Source: Phormidium tenue FACHB-1050
GTDB taxonomy: Bacteria > Cyanobacteriota > Cyanobacteriia > Pseudanabaenales > Pseudanabaenaceae
DNA: 64,000 nucleotides
Assembly: GCF_014696925.1 (NCBI RefSeq)
Contig: NZ_JACJQY010000005.1
Coordinates: 62,001 to 126,000 of the forward strand
Direction: 5' to 3'
Below the pieces are notes generated by a model that worked only from the letters and a program-made list of their open reading frames with translations, made no database searches and was not told the origin of the DNA. Both the position numbers and the translations under genes were made by a program. Below are positions 35,369-43,990 of this stretch, in pieces; position 1 is the first letter of the stretch, and every line of letters begins with the position of its first letter.

Positions 35369-36262
35369 ATGGTTGCTTATCCCCCGAAATTCCATCTCAA
35401 ATTACCACTGCTAATTGGTCTAAGTTTACTATCGGCGATCGCCTCTGTAATCTTCACTGTATCTCGTGCCGATGCATTGCAATCAATGCTTAAACCCAAT
35501 GCACCCAGACTTGGCGATACGGTATCAGTTTGGATTGCTACCGATAAACCTGCAAGCACGCCGCCAACAGTATCGGTAAATAACCAACAATATCCCGCCT
35601 TCCCCATGACTCAAAATCGTTGGCGAGCATTTATTCCCACGACTCCATTGGATAAGGCTGGTCTAAGACAAGTGATAGTCAAGGCTGATGGTTTACAACA
35701 AACCTTGCCAATGCAGTTAGGCGATCGCAAATTTCCGACTCAAAGTATTTGGATTAATGATTCGGGTGGTGGATCAGAACCTACAGATTATGAATGGGAC
35801 AAGGTTTCAGCTTTTAAAAAATTAGTGACACCTCAGAAATTTTGGAATGGTGCATTCCTAAGACCAAATGAAGGTGAAATCACGACGGGCTTTGGGATTC
35901 AGCGTTATTACAATGGGGTATTCGCTGATGACTATTATCATCGTGGTGTTGACTATGCGGGAGGCACTGGTTCCCCTGTAATTGCACCAGCATCTGGATA
36001 TATCCGTTTAGTAGGGACTGTATCTCAGGGTTTTCTTTTGCATGGCAATACGATCGGGTTAGATCACGGTCAGGGCGTGGCAAGTATCTTTCTGCATCTC
36101 AGTAAAATCTATGTGAAAGAAGGAGATTTTGTGAAGGCTGGTCAAGTAATTGGCGCAGTCGGGGCGACAGGTGCAGTGACGGGACCACATTTACATTGGG
36201 GATTATATGTGAATGGGGCAGCGATCGATCCTGTTGCTTGGCGATATGAAGGTGTCGAATAG
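35369..36262 (+). CDS. M23-family metallopeptidase (LytM-type)
   Basis: A protein of about 297 residues with one N-terminal membrane or signal segment (LPLLIGLSLLSAIASVIF), a middle beta domain, and a C-terminal LytM/M23 domain. The zinc and catalytic motifs are HRGVDY (HxxxD) and HLHWG (HxH), both intact. Such enzymes cut peptidoglycan cross-bridges. A longer frame begins at a GTG in the preceding terminator (35321), so ATG at 35369 is chosen. Confidence 0.87.
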   Translation: MVAYPPKFHLKLPLLIGLSLLSAIASVIFTVSRADALQSMLKPNAPRLGDTVSVWIATDKPASTPPTVSVNNQQYPAFPMTQNRWRAFIPTTPLDKAGLRQVIVKADGLQQTLPMQLGDRKFPTQSIWINDSGGGSEPTDYEWDKVSAFKKLVTPQKFWNGAFLRPNEGEITTGFGIQRYYNGVFADDYYHRGVDYAGGTGSPVIAPASGYIRLVGTVSQGFLLHGNTIGLDHGQGVASIFLHLSKIYVKEGDFVKAGQVIGAVGATGAVTGPHLHWGLYVNGAAIDPVAWRYEGVE

Positions 36263-36274
36263 CTGTCCTGATAA

Positions 36275-36313
36275 GCTTATAAAAGAAAGTGCTTTGCACT
36301 TTCTTTTATAAGC
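36275..36313. terminator. Terminator hairpin after the M23 gene
   Basis: GCTTATAAAAGAAAGTG and its complement flank CTTTG. It contains the GTG that opens a longer pmbA frame, so the downstream ATG at 36325 is preferred. Confidence 0.7.
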
Positions 36314-36324
36314 CAGAGATCGCT

Positions 36325-37623
36325 ATGACACTTAACCCTGAACAATTATTAGAACTTGCGCTCAAATCGGGAACTGAAGCAGCCGAGGTATATGCTTCAA
36401 GCTCAGTTTCTCGACCCGTATTTTTTGAGGCAAATCGGTTGAAACAGCTAGAGAGTATTGACTCAGAGGGGGTGGGGTTAAGGATTTGGAAAGATGGCAA
36501 AGTGGGCTTAGCGATCGCCTATGGAGCCGTAGAGCCTGAAGATTTGGTTCAGCAGGCGATCGCCTTAAGTGCTTTGAATGAACCTGAAGAGATCTTATTG
36601 CGCGAATCAACTGTTGCTGACTATCCGAAACTATATGGACAGGAAGTTACTGTTGAGCAGATGGTTGATTGGGGAAAACAGGCGATCGCGCAGGTGATCG
36701 ATCATTATCCTGAGGCTGTGTGTGGTGCAGATTGGGATTGTGGTCGTGAAACGGTACGCATCCTCAATAGTAAAGGTTTGGACTGTGGCTATACCGATAT
36801 TACGGTAGATGGCTCTCTGAGTGCGGAGTTAACGCGGGGAGATGACTTTCTCAATGTTTGGTATGGTCAATCGGAACGGGGTAATTTACCACCTGATGCG
36901 ATCGCCAAAAAAGTTTTGCAATATCTCGATTGGGCGAAGAAAAATGCTCCTGCTCCATCGGCAAAATCGCCTGTGATCTTTACGGGCAAGGCGGCGGATT
37001 TGTTATGGGGTGTGGTGGCGATCGCTATGAGTGGGAGACAGGTGCAGCAAAAAGCGACACCTTGGCTAGACAAAACTGGACAGCCTGTAATTTCTGATAT
37101 TTTCACGGTTACCCAACATCCTAATTTTGGCGTTTATAGTTCTCCTTTTGATGATGAAGGTACACCGACACAGGAAGTTACTTGGATTGCTCGCGGAATT
37201 TTGAAAGGTTTTTATGGTGATATGCGTACTTGTAAAGAGTTGGGAATTAAGGCGACAGGCAATGGCTTTCGCGGAGATTTAGGAAATTATCCTAGTCCTG
37301 GATTATTTAATTTGGCGATCGCGGCTAGTCAAACGATCCAAGGTGATATTTTGGAACTCGCGGCAACTTTAAAAAATGGCTTAATCGTCGATCAGGTCTT
37401 AGGTGATGATCTGGATCTGTCAGGAGATTTTTCGATCAATGTGGATTTGGGCTACCGTGTCAAAAATGGCAAAATTATCGGACGGGTCAAGGATACGATG
37501 CTATCGGGAAATGTCTATACTGCGCTCAATCATGTTGTGGCGGTAGGCAGCGATCGGCAATGGCACGGCTCGCTATATGTACCTGCAATGATCGTTGAAG
37601 GGCTATCAATTACATCTCGATAA
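36325..37623 (+). CDS. pmbA: TldD/PmbA-family protein
   Basis: A protein of about 432 residues. The PmbA/TldE half of the TldDE protease pair lacks the metal-binding HExxxH of TldD and works as the partner subunit. Supporting pieces are GLRIWKDGKVGLAIAY, SPVIFTGKAADLLWG, QHPNFGVYSSPFDDEG and the C-terminal VDQVLGDDLDLSGDFS. No HExxxH motif is visible. A TldD gene is not in the window. A GTG at 36289 is inside a hairpin, so ATG at 36325 is the likely start. It is followed by a GC-tipped hairpin. Confidence 0.85.
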   Translation: MTLNPEQLLELALKSGTEAAEVYASSSVSRPVFFEANRLKQLESIDSEGVGLRIWKDGKVGLAIAYGAVEPEDLVQQAIALSALNEPEEILLRESTVADYPKLYGQEVTVEQMVDWGKQAIAQVIDHYPEAVCGADWDCGRETVRILNSKGLDCGYTDITVDGSLSAELTRGDDFLNVWYGQSERGNLPPDAIAKKVLQYLDWAKKNAPAPSAKSPVIFTGKAADLLWGVVAIAMSGRQVQQKATPWLDKTGQPVISDIFTVTQHPNFGVYSSPFDDEGTPTQEVTWIARGILKGFYGDMRTCKELGIKATGNGFRGDLGNYPSPGLFNLAIAASQTIQGDILELAATLKNGLIVDQVLGDDLDLSGDFSINVDLGYRVKNGKIIGRVKDTMLSGNVYTALNHVVAVGSDRQWHGSLYVPAMIVEGLSITSR

Positions 37624-37627
37624 GTCA

Positions 37628-37670
37628 CAAAACAAAAGTGGCGACGCGAAGCGTCGCTACTTTTGTTTTG
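37628..37670. terminator. GC-tipped hairpin after pmbA
   Basis: CAAAACAAAAGTGGCGACGC and its near complement (one mismatch) around GAA lie five bases after the stop codon. It is a probable terminator with the GCGCGAAGCGC-class apex (here ACGCGAAGCGT). Confidence 0.7.
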
Positions 37671-37698
37671 TCATTAGACAATTTGAGGCGATCGCTTC

Positions 37699-37805
37699 TA
37701 ATACCAATTCACTAAAGTGTGGCAACAATTTTGTGAGTTAAAAACTAAACCCTGTAAGGGTTTTAAAGACACAAAATGGCGTAGCCATTTTGTGTCTTGG
37801 TATAA
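37699..37805 (+). mobile_element. Type 1 element, copy B
   Basis: It runs from TAATACCAATTCACTAAAGTG to TCTTGGTATAA. The second stem reads GACACAAAATGGC/GCCATTTTGTGTC, where copy A has GCACAAAATGGC, so both arms changed together. It lies between pmbA and tRNA-Arg. Confidence 0.75.
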
Positions 37806-37868
37806 TTCACGAGCAATTGCTATAATGTCTGAGTCACTTTTGTGAATATATTTGTGATTTGATCAAGA

Positions 37869-37942
37869 GAGACTGTAGCTCAGTTGGATAGAGCGAGCGC
37901 CTCCTAAGCGCTAGGCCATCGGTTCGATCCCGATCAGTCTCG
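37869..37942 (+). tRNA. tRNA-Arg (anticodon CCU)
   Basis: The 74-nt cloverleaf has acceptor GAGACTG/CAGTCTC, D-arm AGCTCAGTTGGATAGAGC, anticodon arm AGCGC-CTCCTAA-GCGCT, and T-arm ATCGGTTCGATCCCGAT. The anticodon CCU reads AGG arginine codons. The discriminator base is G and the CCA end is not encoded. Confidence 0.95.
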
Positions 37943-37970
37943 TTACGTACAGCGCTTTGCGCTTAAACTC

Positions 37971-38005
37971 AAATAAAGTGCTGCGCGAAGCGCGGCACTT
38001 TATTT
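37971..38005. terminator. GC-tipped hairpin between tRNA-Arg and trhO
   Basis: AAATAAAGTGCTGCGC and its near complement around GAA. It probably terminates the convergent trhO gene, whose last codons lie in its right arm. Confidence 0.65.
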
Positions 38006-38786
38006 AAACTCGATCAATGCTGATGCGATCGTCAAAGACAAAACATTCACCTTCCCAAACACTTTCTTCCTTTGGCACTTCTTCTATATATTTGAGAATG
38101 CCACCTTTAAGATGATACACCTCGCTAAAACCTTGAGAGAGCATATAGGCACTAGCCTTCTCACATCGAATTCCGCCTGTGCAGAACATAGCAACTTTTT
38201 GATGTTTCTCAGGACTTAGTTGTGCTTTTACATAGTCAGGAAACTCACCAAAAGTTTCTAAATTAGGATTGATCGCCCCTTTAAATGTGCCAAATTCCAC
38301 TTCATAGTTATTGCGCGTATCAATCACAATCACATCAGGATCGGCAATTAATGTATTCCAATCTTTAGGTGCAACATAAGTACCAACTCGATATCTAGGA
38401 TCAATATCTGGTACACCCAGAGTCACAATTTCCTTTTTAAGCCTTACTTTCATCTTTTGAAATGGAATTCCGTCACAATAGGATTCCTTATGCTCTAAGT
38501 TGTGAAGACGAGGATCGTTACGCAAACGGGCTAGTAAAGCATCGATCGCTTCGCGACTACCTGCGATCGTGGAGTTAATTCCTTCCTTAGCTAATAGGAT
38601 CGTCCCTTTAAGTTTGAGAGCATTACAAAACTCCTTGAGTGGAGTTCGCATGGTTTCATAATCTGATAATTCTGTAAAATGATAAAACGCAGCCACCACA
38701 AAAGGTTCTATCGGCTCTTGCTGATTGGCTTGAATTGCTTGACTAATTTGTGATTGCAGGCGATTTACTTGTTTGATCCTAGTCAT
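38004..38786 (-). CDS. trhO: tRNA uridine(34) hydroxylase, rhodanese family
   Basis: A 260-residue protein of the YceA/TrhO family, which hydroxylates uridine 34 of certain tRNAs with oxygen. The N-terminal acylphosphatase-like region contains [14 protein letters not shown]. The rhodanese domain follows, with the active-site loop [11 protein letters not shown] near residue 200. The first 25 residues are polar and may be partly untranslated. A later ATG is not obvious, so the long form is kept. It converges on tRNA-Arg. Confidence 0.88.
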   Translation of the reverse strand: MTRIKQVNRLQSQISQAIQANQQEPIEPFVVAAFYHFTELSDYETMRTPLKEFCNALKLKGTILLAKEGINSTIAGSREAIDALLARLRNDPRLHNLEHKESYCDGIPFQKMKVRLKKEIVTLGVPDIDPRYRVGTYVAPKDWNTLIADPDVIVIDTRNNYEVEFGTFKGAINPNLETFGEFPDYVKAQLSPEKHQKVAMFCTGGIRCEKASAYMLSQGFSEVYHLKGGILKYIEEVPKEESVWEGECFVFDDRISIDRV

Positions 38787-38962
38787 TTGCCCAGAAATTT
38801 GCTTACAGACGGATTACTTTCTCTATAAACTAATATAGCGCTTTACGTTATCCATAGGAAAACCCTATACCTATCTATGGAACAAGGTGCTTAAACTACT
38901 TGTCTTGCTATATTATTGGATCAGCGATCGCATTTTGTTTGCAACTATAGGCTTTTCTCTAT

Positions 38963-39826
38963 ATGTCTAGTGTCATCATTCAAGGAGCCAAACACAGCTA
39001 CAGCCTCACTTCTCCTGCTCAGTCGAAGCATAAAGCTCCCACAATTGCTTTTTTGCATGGTTGGATGCTAAGTAAAGCTTATTGGCAACCATTGATTGCT
39101 CAGTTAAAACCTGATTTCCAATGTTTAGCTTATGATCTACGGGGGTTTGGACTTTCTGAAATTGGCGATCGCGATGAATACTCGCTAATTAGCTATGCGA
39201 GGGATTTAGAAGAATTGCTTGATCGTTTAGAGATTTCTCAAGTTTGGTTGGTGGGGCATTCACTCGGTGGTGCAATTGCTTTATGGGCTGCTAATTTATT
39301 AAGCGATCGGGTTTTGGGTGTGGTTTGCTTGAATGCAGGTGGCGGCATTTATATCAAAGAAGAGTTTGAGAAATTTCGTACCGCAGGTAAAATTCTTTTA
39401 AGATTGCGTCCCCAATGGCTGAAGAATCTTCCCTTAGTTCATGCCCAATTTGCTAAAGATAGTGTTTACAGCACCTTAGATCGTGATTGGGGGAGACAAA
39501 GAGCGATCGATTTTGTGTCTGCTAAGTATCCATCTGCGAGAGGAACTTTGCTGGGTTCTACTAGTGAAGTAGAAGTTCACAAATTGCCGCAGATCGTATC
39601 GAAGTTGAGACAACCAGTTTATTTTGTTGCTGGGGCAAATGACAAAATTATGGAACCAAAGTATGTAAGCCATCTTGCTAGTTTTCATCATTCTTTTAAT
39701 GGCTATGGTGAGAATGTATTTGAACTCCCTAACTGTGGACATATGGCAATGCTGGAGCAGACCAATTTATTGCATAGGCTGTTATTAGATTTATTAGCCA
39801 AACCCGTTACTTCAAATTGTCTCTAG
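38963..39826 (+). CDS. Alpha/beta-fold hydrolase
   Basis: A 287-residue alpha/beta hydrolase. The oxyanion region is FLHGWMLSKAYW, the nucleophile elbow is VGHSLGGA near residue 101, the acid is AGANDKIMEP and the base is NCGHMAML. All three catalytic residues are in place. No signal peptide is present. The fold covers many esterases and related enzymes, so the substrate is not assigned. It is followed by a GC-tipped hairpin shared with the convergent antiporter gene. Confidence 0.83.
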   Translation: MSSVIIQGAKHSYSLTSPAQSKHKAPTIAFLHGWMLSKAYWQPLIAQLKPDFQCLAYDLRGFGLSEIGDRDEYSLISYARDLEELLDRLEISQVWLVGHSLGGAIALWAANLLSDRVLGVVCLNAGGGIYIKEEFEKFRTAGKILLRLRPQWLKNLPLVHAQFAKDSVYSTLDRDWGRQRAIDFVSAKYPSARGTLLGSTSEVEVHKLPQIVSKLRQPVYFVAGANDKIMEPKYVSHLASFHHSFNGYGENVFELPNCGHMAMLEQTNLLHRLLLDLLAKPVTSNCL

Positions 39827-39850
39827 TGGATAGGCAGCGCGAAGTGCCGC

Positions 39851-39907
39851 CTAGACCCAAAAGAAAAGTGGCGGCGCGAAGCGCCGCCACTTTTCTTTTG
39901 GGTCTAG
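39851..39907. terminator. Bidirectional hairpin between hydrolase and antiporter genes
   Basis: CTAGACCCAAAAGAAAAGTG and its complement around GGCGGCGCGAAGCGCCGCC form a near-perfect 57-bp palindrome. It extends into the antiporter stop codon region (39904) and lies 25 bp past the hydrolase stop, so both convergent genes may use it. A second partial GGCAGCGCGAAGTGCCGCC palindrome precedes it. Confidence 0.75.
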
Positions 39908-41517
39908 CTATAAATAGATTGCTCAGAACTTGATTCTACTAGAATCACAGGGATAAAACTCGTTTCTAAAACTGCTTGAGAAACAGAACCCACTAGCACC
40001 TGTTCCCAAGGTTGATGTCCTCGTTTGCCGATTACAATATCCGTTACTTTGCGAGATTCAGCCACCCGAAGAATCTCTTCGGGAACTGTACCTGACAGGC
40101 TTAAAAACTCATAGCGAATATCTGATAAGAGCTTTTGAGATTTTCCTTGCAAAAGCGCGATCGCCTGTTGATCGCCAAGATTATCTACATACAAAACAAT
40201 CACCTCGCCATCACTACGCCTTGCTAAGTCTGCGGCTTTAACTAAAACATCTGTTGCTAGGACAGAGTCATCTATGGCAGCAAGGAAAACTGGACAACCC
40301 GAAATCGCTACTTTTGTGGGATCGACTTCGCCGCGTTCTAGAAGTTTGGGAGCAAAGGTAGGAATCGCCCATGCACCCAAAGGCGCAGTGACTAAAATCG
40401 AAAGCGCGGCGATCGCTAAAATTGTCTCACCACCAGTAATCCCCTGCGCCAAAGGAATTGCCCCAATAGCCGCCTGTACTGTCGCCTTAGCGGAGTTGGC
40501 TGGCAATAGAAATAACTGCTCCTTCCATGTCCAATTACTACCCACAGTAGACAGATACCAACCTAGCGATCGCCCAATCAAAGTTCCAATTCCTAATATC
40601 AATAGCCCTACTAGCAGATTGTTTCCTAAAACATTCAGTTGAATACTTGCTCCTAGTAACACAAACAAAATAATTTCGGCGATCGTCCATAAACTATCAA
40701 AGCCGCCTCGTAGTCTGCGAGCTAGAGGTGCATCTAGTTCTATTAAGAAAAATCCCATCGCCATCACCGCCATATAGCCAGAGAAAACAGGAAGATGGTC
40801 GGCTAGCACTACCAGCCAGAGAGCGATACTTGCGGAAACTAAAGAATCCTGAACGGCATTTTGAGTCCAATTCTGCTTGATTAACAGTGATACTAGCATT
40901 CGAGCCGAGACCCATCCCATTATTACACCTAATGTAATTTGGATGATGATTTGAAATGGAAGTAATTGCCAAGTTATACCTGTTGCTGGGCTTTGGGATA
41001 GAAATGGGAGCAGTAGGCTAAACACCATCAGAAGCAATACATTTGACAAAGCACTACCTGTAAGAATGGCATCAGTAATCCCTTTGGTTACTCCCCATCC
41101 TAAGCTTTTCAGTCGTAGCATCGCGGGTACGATGACAGCAGGAGATTCTGCGCCAATAATGCAGCCTAGTAATAGTCCCGTTAAAAAATCAAACTGAAGT
41201 AACCACATCGACGCAATGGCGATCGCGATCGCTTCACAAGCCGCAGGTAAAAATCCTAATCTTAAGGCGACAGTTCCCTGTTGTGTGAGTTTTTCGCGAT
41301 CAAGCCCCAACCCTGCTTTCATCAAAATCACCATCACAGCGATCGTGCGGAAGGACTTAGCCGCACCTAGCACTTCGGAACTAATTACATTGCCTACCTG
41401 CGCTCCTAAAAGAACGCCCACCAGTATCATGCCAACAAGAGCAGGGATTTGCAGCCGTCGAGCGATCTGCCCGACAAAGAAACCCATCACCAAAATCCAA
41501 ATAATACTTTCTAACAT
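39904..41517 (-). CDS. Cation:proton antiporter with C-terminal universal stress domain
   Basis: A 537-residue CPA2-like Na+(K+)/H+ exchanger with about 12 membrane segments over residues 1-390 (first WILVMGFFVGQIA). After the membrane part comes a universal-stress-protein domain (about 405-538, starting PVFLAAIDDS) with the nucleotide-binding pattern GKRGHQPWEQVLVGS (G-2X-G-9X-GS). The ATG at 41517 follows an in-frame GTG at 41520. Its leader contains a fluoride riboswitch, and some fluoride riboswitches are known upstream of Na+/H+ antiporters. A fluoride-linked role is therefore inferred, but the ion is not shown by sequence. Confidence 0.85.
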   Translation of the reverse strand: MLESIIWILVMGFFVGQIARRLQIPALVGMILVGVLLGAQVGNVISSEVLGAAKSFRTIAVMVILMKAGLGLDREKLTQQGTVALRLGFLPAACEAIAIAIASMWLLQFDFLTGLLLGCIIGAESPAVIVPAMLRLKSLGWGVTKGITDAILTGSALSNVLLLMVFSLLLPFLSQSPATGITWQLLPFQIIIQITLGVIMGWVSARMLVSLLIKQNWTQNAVQDSLVSASIALWLVVLADHLPVFSGYMAVMAMGFFLIELDAPLARRLRGGFDSLWTIAEIILFVLLGASIQLNVLGNNLLVGLLILGIGTLIGRSLGWYLSTVGSNWTWKEQLFLLPANSAKATVQAAIGAIPLAQGITGGETILAIAALSILVTAPLGAWAIPTFAPKLLERGEVDPTKVAISGCPVFLAAIDDSVLATDVLVKAADLARRSDGEVIVLYVDNLGDQQAIALLQGKSQKLLSDIRYEFLSLSGTVPEEILRVAESRKVTDIVIGKRGHQPWEQVLVGSVSQAVLETSFIPVILVESSSEQSIYS

Positions 41518-41520
41518 CAC

Positions 41521-41551
41521 GTCACGTTGATCTTGAAATGTTGAGCGTGAC
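41521..41551 (-). promoter_or_regulatory. Leader stem next to the antiporter start
   Basis: GTCACG and CGTGAC (6 bp, 19-nt loop) end directly at the GTG/ATG start. It could block ribosome access and be part of the riboswitch output. Confidence 0.45.
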
Positions 41552-41587
41552 TTGTAGAGGAAAAATTGATCTAGGCATCCGCGCAGT

Positions 41588-41621
41588 CCTACTCTTCCGC
41601 CACAAGTCGGAATAAGTAGGA
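41588..41621 (-). promoter_or_regulatory. Alternative stem overlapping the riboswitch
   Basis: On the minus strand TCCTACTTATTCCGAC can pair with GGCGGAAGAGTAGGA over about 12 bp. The TCC at its start is also the 3' half of the aptamer helix P1 (AGCTCC), so this hairpin and the bound aptamer compete. It is the likely expression platform. No T-run follows directly, so its output is unclear. Confidence 0.6.
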
Positions 41622-41690
41622 GCTATCAGCCTTTTAAACGTTACAAAAACAATCGATAACGCAAGGCGGTTTCGGCAAGCTCCATTGCCA
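41614..41690 (-). ncRNA. Fluoride riboswitch (crcB motif) aptamer
   Basis: On the minus strand, three helices fit the crcB/fluoride aptamer. GGCA and TGCC pair as the pseudoknot (GGCAATGGAGCTTGCC), GGAGCT pairs with AGCTCC (P1), and GCCTT pairs with AAGGC (P3) after the typical GAAACC linker; CTGATAGCTCCTAC follows. The same order occurs in the crystallised T. petrophila aptamer (from memory). The P3 arm is lengthened by a CGTTA/TAACG stem. It lies 97 bp upstream of the antiporter-USP gene and in the correct orientation. Confidence 0.92.
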
Positions 41691-41718
41691 TCCTTACTTT
41701 TATACCATTGAGGGAGAC

Positions 41719-41761
41719 AAAAAATGTAGAGGCAATTTATGAATTGTCTCTACATTTTTTA
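41719..41761. repeat. GTAGAGGCAATT-type palindrome
   Basis: AAAAAATGTAGAGGCAATT and its near complement around TATG. Palindromes of this sort are common in cyanobacterial intergenic DNA. It lies upstream of the fluoride riboswitch and may overlap its promoter. Confidence 0.6.
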
Positions 41762-41817
41762 AAAGGAACCTAAATAAACGCCAAGAGTCCTGCTTTTTTC
41801 TAAATTTGCAAATAGTC

Positions 41818-41926
41818 TTTACACCAAGCCACAAAATAGCTACGCCATTTTGTGGCTTTAAAACCCTTACTGGGTTTGGTTTTTAATTCACAAAAGTGTA
41901 GCAACACTTTCGTGAATTGGTATTAT
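41818..41926 (-). mobile_element. Type 1 element, copy C
   Basis: Reverse orientation, from TTACACCAAG to AATTGGTATTA. The stem is GCCACAAAATAGC/GCCATTTTGTGGC. Its end is fused through TA to the start of the type 2 element that follows, the same arrangement as at 53076. Confidence 0.75.
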
Positions 41927-42039
41927 AGCCGTCGCCATTCTTGTTAAGACATAAAACCCAAATAGTGTGAGGCGGCGCGAAGCGCCGCCTCACACTATTT
42001 GGGTTTTGATTTGTCCTAATACACTTGACTACAGCTATA
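41924..42039. mobile_element. Type 2 short element
   Basis: It runs from TATAGCCGTCGCCATTCTTG to TACAGCTATA. The hairpin 41953-42007 has arms AAAACCCAAATAGTGTGAGG and complement with the CGGCGCGAAGCGCCG tip, the same arms as at 45835-45889. The 600-bp gap between the antiporter and bestrophin genes is thus wholly taken up by the riboswitch leader and three repeat elements. Confidence 0.7.
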
Positions 42040-42119
42040 CTTGCTCAGACAAAGGCAGGGATCTTAACCTATAATTTCAGAGCTTTCTTGCATGTAGCAA
42101 TCCTAATTCGCGATCTCTA

Positions 42120-42998
42120 ATGAAAAAAAAGGATAGTTGGTTTCATATTGCACTACGTTGGAAAGGCTCAGTAGTTCCAGAAGTCTTGCCGCGATCGCTA
42201 TTATGTGGATTGTTTGGGGTTGTAATTTATATTCTTCATCTCTTAAATATCAAAGTTTCTCTACCAATTTTAGGTAGCATTATTCCTAATATCGTACTAG
42301 GTTTATTGCTCGTATTCCGTACCAATACAGCCTATGAACGCTTTTGGGAAGGACGCAAAGCATGGGGAACTCTCGTTAATACAGTACGAAACCTATCGCG
42401 ACAAATTTTAGTAGCTATTTCAGAGCAACAACCAAGAGATCGCCAAGCTAAAGTTGCGGCAGTTAAGCTATTAACAGCCTTTGCGATCGCCTTAAAACTA
42501 CATTTGCGATCGGAACCAGTGAACGCTGAACTCGAAGCCAACCTCTCTTCTGAACAATTTCATCGCCTTAAAACGATGAATCATCCACCTCTTGAAATTG
42601 CCTTTTGGATTAGTAGCTATCTTCAAGAACAAGCTCAACAAGACAAGCTTGATCGCTATCAGCTTAGTGACATGGTTCAACTTTTAAACTACATGATTGA
42701 TGTTGCAGGCATTTGTGAACGTATTCTTAGAACCCCAATTCCTCTTGCTTATTCTATCCATTTAAAGCAATTATTAATGATTTACTCTTTGTCACTTCCC
42801 TTCCAAATGGTCGATCAACTAGAATGGATGACTGGACCAATCGTCGCTCTGATTAGTTTTACTCTCTTAGGAATTGAAGAAATTGGTATTCAAATTGAAG
42901 ATCCCTTTGGTCATGATGCCAACGATTTACCACTAGATAATATCTGTAATAGCATGATGCGAAATATTGAAGATTTACTGTTGGTTAGTAGTGAGTGA
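42120..42998 (+). CDS. Bestrophin-family ion channel
   Basis: A 292-residue bestrophin-like (UPF0187) membrane protein. Characteristic parts are RWKGSVVPEVLPRSLLCG at the N-terminus, NTAYERFWEGRKAWGTLVN in the second helix region, PLAYSIHLKQLLMIYSLSLPF and the C-terminal GIEEIGIQIEDPFGHDANDLPLD. Bacterial homologues form pentameric anion or cation channels. Cyanobacterial members are related to thylakoid bestrophins, but location is not shown here. Length is normal. Confidence 0.9.
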   Translation: MKKKDSWFHIALRWKGSVVPEVLPRSLLCGLFGVVIYILHLLNIKVSLPILGSIIPNIVLGLLLVFRTNTAYERFWEGRKAWGTLVNTVRNLSRQILVAISEQQPRDRQAKVAAVKLLTAFAIALKLHLRSEPVNAELEANLSSEQFHRLKTMNHPPLEIAFWISSYLQEQAQQDKLDRYQLSDMVQLLNYMIDVAGICERILRTPIPLAYSIHLKQLLMIYSLSLPFQMVDQLEWMTGPIVALISFTLLGIEEIGIQIEDPFGHDANDLPLDNICNSMMRNIEDLLLVSSE

Positions 42999-43080
42999 CA
43001 AAAGATGAGGGGCGGCGCGAAGCGCCGCCCCTCACTTCTTGGGTTTTATGTCCTAAGCAAAACTTGCTTTGCTATATACA
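42998..43080. mobile_element. Type 2 short element, left end eroded
   Basis: The hairpin 43007-43033 (GAGGGGCGGCGC and complement around GAA) and the right end ATGTCCTAAGCAAAACTTGC followed by TTTGCTATATA are present. The left arm is diverged (AAAAGATGAGG against CTCACTTCTTGGG). It starts in the bestrophin stop codon. Confidence 0.6.
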
Positions 43081-43087
43081 CTCAAAT

Positions 43088-43990
43088 CTATGCGTTTATC
43101 ATCCTTAGCAAAATGCCATTAATTACCTCTGGCACTTCATCCTGCGGACAATGCCCCGCATTGGGAATGTCAATAAATTCCTTAACACAATCAAATCTTG
43201 TAAAAGACTTACGTCCCAATTCTATCGGCTCCCAAGGATCACGCTCGCCCCACAGCACGATCGCCTCACAAGGTAAAATCGCCAGCAAATCTTCAGGTCT
43301 TGGTCCCTGTGAATAACGCACAAAAGCCATAAACACATCAACAGCATTAGGATTTTGAGCAGGCTTGATTAAGATTTCAATTAACTCATCGGTAATAGCA
43401 CTACGATCTATATAGGCTTGTGACAAAATTTGTTTTACCGATCGCGGTTGACGGACTTGATCAAAAAACAACTTGGCGATCGCCCGATTACCCAAGATGT
43501 TTTGAACAGTCTTTACGCCTAAGCGCTTCAACCAAGGCATAGATAATTGATTTTGTTCTTGTAATAGCCGTAATGAACAATTAATTAATACCGTTCTGGT
43601 AATCAGTTCAGGGGCATAGATCGCCGCTTGCATAGCAACTACTGCGCCGATCGAATTACCTACCAACATGGCGCGATCGCCCACCACCTCACGCACAAAA
43701 TCAGCAACCTGATGCCCCCAAGTCTCGAAGGTATAGGGCAACTCACTCGGTTTTGGCTGAGCCGAAGATCCAAACCCTATTAAATCGATCGCATAAACTC
43801 TAAATTTTTGTGCCAAAACTGGCACATTTTTGCGCCAATGTCCCACCGACGCGCCAAACCCATGAATCAGGACAATTGCAGGCTTATCTTTTGCTAATCC
43901 TTGATCATCTAATCCCTCAGCACAATAACCAATCCTATAGCCGCGCCATGTCCAAAAGCGATCGGCAAACTTACGATAATCAAAAATCAT
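43088..43990 (-). CDS. Alpha/beta-fold hydrolase
   Basis: A 300-residue alpha/beta hydrolase. The opening TWRGYRIGYCAEG, oxyanion HGFGASVGHWRKN, nucleophile VGNSIGAV near residue 116, acid WGERDPWEP and base NAGHCPQDE match the group of cyanobacterial/plastid hydrolases related to pheophytinase-like and epoxide-hydrolase-like proteins. The catalytic triad is intact. The substrate is not assigned. No signal peptide. Confidence 0.83.
   Translation of the reverse strand: MIFDYRKFADRFWTWRGYRIGYCAEGLDDQGLAKDKPAIVLIHGFGASVGHWRKNVPVLAQKFRVYAIDLIGFGSSAQPKPSELPYTFETWGHQVADFVREVVGDRAMLVGNSIGAVVAMQAAIYAPELITRTVLINCSLRLLQEQNQLSMPWLKRLGVKTVQNILGNRAIAKLFFDQVRQPRSVKQILSQAYIDRSAITDELIEILIKPAQNPNAVDVFMAFVRYSQGPRPEDLLAILPCEAIVLWGERDPWEPIELGRKSFTRFDCVKEFIDIPNAGHCPQDEVPEVINGILLRMINA

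Noticed and set aside
40274-41530. Plus-strand frames opposite the antiporter gene (40274-40642 and 41216-41530)
   Set aside because: They lie antisense to a continuous membrane-protein frame and are proline/alanine-rich shadows.
41560-41640. A 5S rRNA or 6S RNA remnant, suggested by GGAAGAGTAGGACTGCGCGG on the minus strand
   Set aside because: The full leader fits the fluoride riboswitch helices much better, and the 5S-like part is explained as its alternative stem.
41614-41690. A c-di-AMP (ydaO) riboswitch, considered because of GATAGCT and the ion-transport gene
   Set aside because: The key ydaO sequences and helices are missing, whereas pseudoknot, P1 and P3 of the fluoride aptamer are all present.
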